From Carallia brachiata (lineage: Eukaryota > Streptophyta > Magnoliopsida > Malpighiales > Rhizophoraceae), in the NCBI GenBank assembly GCA_021464245.1, contig JADCRB010000069.1:3048895-3112894 (forward strand): a stretch of DNA of 64,000 nt, read 5' to 3'. Numbering within the stretch: position 1 is the first letter of the stretch; every line of letters starts with the position of its first letter. This document shows, in pieces, positions 57,631 to 64,000 of this stretch. The notes beneath the pieces were generated by a model, which worked only from the letters and a program-made list of their open reading frames with translations, was not told where the DNA came from and did not search any database. The translations under genes were made by a program, and so were the position numbers.

Positions 57631-60600
57631 AATAATAAAGAGAAGAAGTGTTTTGGCTGCATTGGCCTCTAGGCGAAGTGAAGCGGCAATATCCACAAGG
57701 GAGTACCGCGAACAACGGCCAATCCCACGCGCAACCGTCGGATTCTTCCCACGCTCCAATCACAATTCCGGTCCCAATGCGGCACACTCACTATTGTCTG
57801 AGGAACTTATACACAACGCGCTTCTAATGGCGCGTGTAAATATTACTGTTTCCATATTAAACCAGGGGACCGAGGCAAGGCCAAAACGAGGTCCAAAGGG
57901 CGCTCGTCACCGTTCACTTCTGTTGGGCGCGCCGGTGACGGAATTCAACGAAAATCACCCGCGTGTCTCTCTTGAAACTTGTCTTCATTATTCTTTTTTT
58001 CTGTTCCTGAATTCTATCCAACCTTAATTTGGCTTAATTGGGTTTCGATTTTACGAGATTTTCATGTGGTTCTAGGTAAGAATTGTATTTTTGTCCGTTT
58101 GATAGTTTTGTTTTGGTTTTTTTTTGGTTTGCCGAACAGAATCGAAGCTCGTGTTAGTTTTATCAATCACCCAAATACCCATTTGATGGAAATTTAATTG
58201 GGTTGTTTTTTCTTCTTCTTCTTTTTTTTTTTTTTTGTGTGTATTTGTGTTTGTTGTTTATTTGGTGTGTTTATTTGATAGTATGGTATTTGCTTATGAT
58301 TTCTGATGCATATGTGTGTGTCAGGTATGGAGACTGTTGCATAAAGTTTTGTTCTTGCTTTGATTGACATTGGACAATTGCTTTGCATGGAGTCGTGCAT
58401 GGCTCTATGTCTGCGAATTTCTCTTTTTGGATTGCTTGCTTGCTGGGGTTTTTGAGTTCCTACTGTTGCTTGATTTGTTTCTAGGACATGGGAAATTTTG
58501 GGGCATGCTGAATGAAATGGTGAAGTAAATTGATGTGTTGGACACCACAAGTTTTGGCATTTGAGCTAAGGGTTTGCACCTAATCGTTTGTTTGATGTCA
58601 TACTGGATGACATTGACAAAGGGATTAAGGTTAAGCCTTGGTTATCACGGGCTTGGAACTTGGGGTAATAGAATATGACTTCTAGTTTTGCCCTTTTTTC
58701 TTATTGATTGATTGTTTGATGCAAGTTAGAGTGCCTTGGACAGAAGTTAGTTGGGAGTGAAAATTGTAATTTAATGCTTTGCTTGTTGTTGGAGAAATTT
58801 ACGTGCTGCAAATGGGATTGCGGCATCGTTTCATGTATGATTGTGTGAAGATATTGTCATCTTGCTAAGTTTCCCTCTCACTGGAGAAGTTAAATATATA
58901 GGTAGAATCTTGGACTTTAAGAAGGCATTTGAGTAGAATGGTGGACTTAAGAAGTCACACACTAGCTACAAGTATTGCTTTACTATGAGAAGGGGGATGT
59001 CACGTCTAATTGATGATGCCCCATATGGGGATCACTTTTGGGTAGTTGTAGATTCCTGATTGATTTCTCCATCGTCTTAAGTGATATAAAAGGTAAAAAA
59101 AAATAAACAAAACATGCTGCCAATTATGTTTTCCACTAGTAGTATTTTGGAAATGAAGTTAAAGACTGTTTTATCTGTAAAAATGAGTGGATATTTTTAT
59201 GCTTAGGAACTGCTTGTTGGAAATATGAAATTTGTTTGCGCTATACAGTTTCTGACTCACAATAAACTTGTATATGCTGCCTTCCACAAGTCAACTTCTT
59301 TGTTTTCCTTGTCTTCTTTGTTTTATCTTAATAGCTATTTTGGGGTGGACAATACAGCAGAGACAATTGGAATTTTATGCTCAGTTTGGGTCGTGAATGA
59401 GAAAATGTGATAGTAACTGTCACAAACATCAGTTTCCTTCCTTGCCTGCACTATTCCTGTTGATTAATGCATGGATTGTTGACCTTCACAGTAGTACAGA
59501 AATGTGAAGTGGGGAAGTAGTGCTTTAGATGGTTTTTCCTTGGTGGCAATTGCCACAAAGAATCTATTATCAATTAACAAGTAACTGACACTCTTTCTTG
59601 TCTTGATTTAAGACCATAATGGAGGCACAGCAAACGTTATCCATTCAAAGGTCTGGTGCAAAGCAGCTGACTGACCTTGGGGTGTCTGGAGCCCTGTCTT
59701 CGTCTTTGCCAGTCATTCCTACCCCTCAAAATGAAACGTATCCCAAGTTACCAGTCTCTCAACAGGTTTCCATGGAGAGGGAGCATATGATGCCACCGCA
59801 CATTCATACTAACCATTCAACCTCTAACAGTGAAGTAATTGGTCACATCATTTCCTCATCTGCGGGCTTTTCAACAGACCTTCAGTACTCTTCTGTTTCA
59901 CCCCAGGAGAAGCGTTCAAGGAATACTCCTTTTATTTCTCAGACTTTGACGAATGTGGCAGCATTTTCATTGCCGCAATCTTCTCAATCAGGGTTGCTTC
60001 AGTCCACAACATCAAGTAGTTATGAGAAAGAGAACAGTGCTTCCTGGTGTCCAGAGTCACTGCCAGAGTTTCTGGATTTTCCCATGGACACCACTGGCCA
60101 AAGTAATCAAATAGAAAGCAGTAAATGTAGCAGTGTGATTACATCTGAGGAATTCAACAAGCGAAATGATTGGCAGGAATGGGCTGACCAGCTGATCACT
60201 GATGACGATGAGTTGACGGCTGACTGGAATGCGATTCTTGGTGACCTGGAGCCTAAGGTCAGGTCTTCTCATTCCGTATGGAAAGTAACTTTGCCAAGCA
60301 AATGCCTTTTATACCTTTTGTTGTATATGCTCTCATCTTGTTGTTTCAGGCAGCATACCAGGTTTCCAAACCTCCTTCAAGTACTCCTGTACACCAGTCT
60401 CAAGTTTGTTTGCAGATGCCTGCTTCATCTGCAGAAATTCGCCCCGTTCTCACCACTACTTCCTCAGCAAACAGTGCTCCAGCCAAGCCACGCATGCGTT
60501 GGACGCCTGAGCTTCATGAAGCTTTTGTGGAGGCTGTCAACCAGCTTGGTGGAAGCGAAAGTGCGTTGTTCTCCTAGGTTCAAAATCTTGTAGCCTGAAA

Positions 60601-63445
60601 TTAAATTGCCTAGTTTCATTTGAATTCCCTTTTTTTTGTCACTTGGTGTACAGGAGCTACTCCAAAGTGTGTGTTGAAGCTTATGAAAGTTGAAGGCTTG
60701 ACCATATACCATGTAAAGAGCCACTTGCAGGTATGCCCTTATATTTGTTGGCATAAGACCTACATTTCTGTGTATGGCTTACGTATGTTCATGTGAATAG
60801 AGAATATAGGTTGCTTTCTTGCTTTCTTCATCTGTCTTGTCTCCTCTTTCTCTATTTTAATCAGAGGTCTTGCTTCTTGGATTTCAGAAATATAGGACAG
60901 CCAGATACAAGCCAGAGTCATCGGAAGGTATGTGACAACTAGTTACTCCTATTCGATTCTGACTGAAATTAGCGAGTTTATAAGTCATTAAGCTGCCCTT
61001 TTACTTTTCCTTTTCTTAGAGGGTTGTGTAGAGTGGCCGGAAGATTTACATTTTAGCTCCTGTTTTCCTTGGTTTTTGTCACTGATGTGGGGACTTAATT
61101 AACTGGTGCAATCTTCGTTTTCTTTGCGTGATTTACTTCCATTTACAGCTTGCAAATATTGGCATCATTTTTCTTGATGCATTCTGCATTTACCCATCTG
61201 TAAAGGGTTTGGTTTACTTTCCTTCAAATCGAATTAAGTCAGTGCTTTTTTTTATTTTTTTATGGCCAATTTTATGTCGGTCATCTTGTTGCCCTTACCC
61301 TATGCTCTGTAGTTTATGGATGCCCTTTTTTCCTCTGTTCAAATTTGGTGCCTATTGCCTAATGATGATTTTCTTATAGCCCATGTATGTATTGCATTAT
61401 TTATATGTTTAGCACATGTAGTGATTAATCTGCTTCCTTTCCAGGATCCTCCGACAGAAAATTGACTCCTATTGAAGGAATATCATCTTTGGACTTGAAA
61501 ACGTAAGTCGTTCATTCATCCACTGATATTAGGATCTATTGTTATTTGGCGGTTAATGTCAGTATGTGTTTGGATTGGACGGATTGCATACTTTTCTTTT
61601 CAGGATGCTGCCATAATATGGGAGAGAAATTTTGTGAACTATAACTTATTTAGCTTTTTTTTTTAGCTCTTTCGTTGGAAGTATTCCATTACGTCATTCT
61701 AATCTTTTGTGTTATTGATTGTTCTAGGAGAAATACTGACATCCAAGCATCCCCATTCATAAGTTCATCTTCCCTCTGAGAGGCGTGTATCTATATTATA
61801 TTGTTATATAACCTCTTAATGTGTGCGTTGTTTGTCTAACTATTTGCTTTTGTAATTTCTGCCATTTTAACTTGCTTGTAGTTTCTGCAATAATTATTTG
61901 AGTTATCGATTGTGAAACAATTGGTCTCTCGCTTGTTCTTTTTTTCATCTGTTTGATTTGATTATTCAAGTATTATTATCAATTGTTAAAGATTAGGTTT
62001 CATTTTTAGCATGTGGGTTTCATGAAAACTCAAGACAACTATGTTCAGCTTTGAGGTGGCTATTTTTATATCAGGAATTGTTTCATGTCATGTTTTTTTC
62101 TGTTTTCTGATTCATTATGTGCTATAGTTAATTGATGAATTAAACCTCACATCAAGCAATCTTACAAGGGATGTGGCAGGTTAATTGAGTCTAGTATCTC
62201 GAAGATACACTGTATTAGTCAAAGCTACTGACTTGATTAACACCATTGCACCCACAATAAGTGGCCAACACAGGTCTATTAGCACATTTTAACATTTAAG
62301 CAGTGAAGGGTCTTCAAGGAATTTGGCTTTCAAGAGTCCACAGTTGTTGACGTAAAGGGAATGCGAGTACAAGCAGAATGAATGTCTGCTAGGAGTTGTT
62401 TACAATCTTTTGTCCTTATTTATTTGAAATTTTTTGCTTACATGTTTCTTTCGGCAACAGGGGAATTGAGATTACTGAGGCCTTGCGAATGCAAATGGAA
62501 GTTCAGAAACAGCTGCATGAACAACTTGAGGTATATATCTAATCTTAAGAGAGGATATCTCGTTTAAGCAAATGGGTGTTACAACTAGAGCCAGGTCTGA
62601 AGGCCTATATTGGCAGCTTGCATAGTTGAAGTCCATCATTGTTGCAAAAGATGCACAGCACGAATGGAATGGACATTTGATAATGTAGAGATGCTAGCAA
62701 GATCCTAGGATTTGTTTGGTAGATTATGATGAGTATGATCATTTCTATATGAAAGTTCAAACTCTGAAGCTGCTTTTGAATAGCTGATCTGTGAAAAAAT
62801 ATCTGAAGGCTCGAATCTTCACAATTAATGGAATGAGAGCAAGCATGGAAAAGTTTAGTGTACTACTGCTGTTCATTTTTTGCACATGTAATATCAGACA
62901 GTATAGTATGGATGACATGATGAACTTGTATGCTAATATCACCCATTATGCCGATAGGAGCCTGGAGCATTAGAGTCTATGAGCAGATGATTGTTCATGC
63001 GAGTATTGTTGTTTGTCGCTGTATTATGAGAGCGCACATGAATAAATAATGGGTTCTAACCTCTTATATCTATCCTTTGCAGATCCAACGAAAGCTACAG
63101 TTGCGGATAGAAGAACAAGGGAGGTATCTCCAGATGATGTTTGAGAAGCAATGCAAGCCAGGTGTGGAGAAGCTCAATGCATCATCATCGACCTTGGGGA
63201 ATGACTCCAACCTGTCTTTGGATGCGATTAAAGATTCCCCCGAAAAGAATGAAATGGATTCCTTACAGGTTGACCATGGCAAGAAAGAAAGAAACACACT
63301 TAATGCCAACCCTACACTGGAAGAAAGTTCACAGGGCCAGGACAGGGAGCACCAGGCGACAGAAAGTGAAGCTACTGAAAAGCCTGGACTAGATAATGGT
63401 GATTCAGATTCACAACCTGCAAAAAGGCCAAGAACAGATAGCTAA
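57631..63445 (+). CDS. PHR1: PHR1-like MYB-CC transcription factor
   Basis: Central regulator of the phosphate-starvation response; binds GNATATNC (P1BS) sites as a dimer in the nucleus and is held by SPX proteins when phosphate is high. A leader exon ends at 58075 (donor GTAAGA). Coding exons are 59619-60257, 60350-60560, 60654-60730, 60888-60927, 61445-61502, 62461-62530 and 63083-63445, all GT-AG with matching phases, giving 485 residues. The long Ser/Gln/Thr-rich N-terminal part ends in an acidic stretch ([20 protein letters not shown]). The single MYB repeat ([20 protein letters not shown] to [11 protein letters not shown], about residues 252-307) follows. The coiled-coil domain ([37 protein letters not shown]) is next, then an acidic Ser-rich tail ending PAKRPRTDS. 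The order and LHEQLE motif define the MYB-CC group; PHR1 rather than PHL1 is the best guess. Confidence 0.93.
58076..59612 (+). promoter_or_regulatory. Leader intron of the PHR1-like gene
   Basis: About 1.5-kb intron between the untranslated exon (GC-richer, 57.63-58.07 kb) and the start-codon exon (acceptor GATTTAAG before 59613). T-rich near its 5' end (58209-58235). A further short untranslated exon inside it cannot be excluded. Confidence 0.6.
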
Positions 63446-64000
63446 ACCCTCAGCATGGTTTGGCAGGTGATATCTATTTTATCGAAGATTTCAGTTTAGA
63501 GTAGGATGGAATTAAATGATATACTATTAGAGTTCGAAACTTTCAGGTCCTGCTACTGCTTTTATAACGTCCGCATGTGTTTGTGGCTCTGTTTAGTTGA
63601 TAAACAAGATTGATAAGCAGAGCCTTAATTTGTACTTCTATTGGTGAAGCAACGCTTAAGGTACACATGTGATGGGGGAGCGAATCCTATTGATTTTTCC
63701 AGTGAATGAGGATTCCTCCTTCGGGCAAAATTGGTGTTTCGATTGTAAAGAATGCTCGTCTGGTTCTTGTCTAGCATTAGGTGTTAAAGTTGCATGCAGG
63801 CTTGGCCACAGGAGTTTTCTGTAGCTAAAACTTGCAAGGGTTAAATGCATTTACCCTGGTTTAGTTGTTTTGTATTACCTTCCTTAGTTTCAATTTAGCA
63901 TTAAACTCTATTTGGTTTTCAATTTTAGCAATCAACCCCTTTCAACAATCTATTAAATCTATTAATAAAATTAGTATAATTACGTAGTTTTATAATAGCA
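63446..64000 (+). other. 3' flank of the PHR1-like gene
   Basis: Probably the 3' untranslated region for the first 200-400 nt, then AT-rich DNA. No further gene before the window edge. Confidence 0.4.

Noticed and set aside
57332..58027. 231-codon ORF upstream of the PHR1-like gene
   Set aside because: The first half is translated low-complexity AT DNA and the second half lies in the untranslated leader exon. No domain, and the composition changes abruptly in the middle.
1..64000. CRISPR array, biosynthetic cluster or operon-like gene set
   Set aside because: No spaced identical repeats of CRISPR form. Genes are unrelated, individually promoted and spliced, as in a normal plant chromosome.

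Overview
This is a 64 kb nuclear segment from a flowering plant, most likely a eudicot. The evidence is spliced genes with GT-AG introns, long AT-rich intergenic DNA, plant-specific families (plasmodesmata-located protein, MYB-CC PHR1-type regulator, TOM9-2, DUF295), a Ty1/copia retrotransposon, and SINE, LINE, MULE and hAT relics. The genus cannot be fixed from sequence alone.

Layout. 1-7.2 kb: minus-strand PRP39 splicing factor; eleven coding exons resolve and the 3' end runs off the left edge. 7.7-8.1 kb: poly(A)-tailed retroposon debris. 9.1-10.2 kb: a small spliced minus-strand gene of unknown function whose start codon appears to be split by an intron. 10.7-17.5 kb: AT-rich DNA with a long-TIR MULE-like element and tandem repeats. 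17.5-22.7 kb: a dead copia element with a nested solo LTR. 22.7-24.4 kb: an uncertain minus-strand transcription unit with a TATA box. 25.9 kb: a kinase exon relic. 27.5-31.4 kb: two divergent DUF295 genes, one broken and one intact. 34.1 kb: a SINE. 34.3-35.8 kb: a second long-inverted-repeat element. 37.0 kb: TOM9-2. 39.7-41.0 kb: a plasmodesmata-located protein gene with two frame breaks. 42.6-43.8 kb: an IFRD-like gene copy with a frame break. 45.0-46.9 kb: glutathionyl-hydroquinone reductase, one frame break. 47.2-48.5 kb: an RPL23 processed pseudogene split by a hAT-like element. 49.9 kb: a small conserved-looking ORF. 53.5-54.8 kb: an acid phosphatase pseudogene. 57.6-63.5 kb: a complete PHR1-like transcription factor gene.

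The working genes (PRP39, TOM9-2, GHR, PHR1-like, intact DUF295) are independent single genes with no operon-like or pathway clustering. I did not find a convincing undescribed system. The most instructive signals are the mobile-element events: nested insertions, target duplications that date them relative to host sequences, and large fold-back elements able to make double-stranded RNA. A separate signal is a set of isolated one-base frame breaks in otherwise well-preserved genes.
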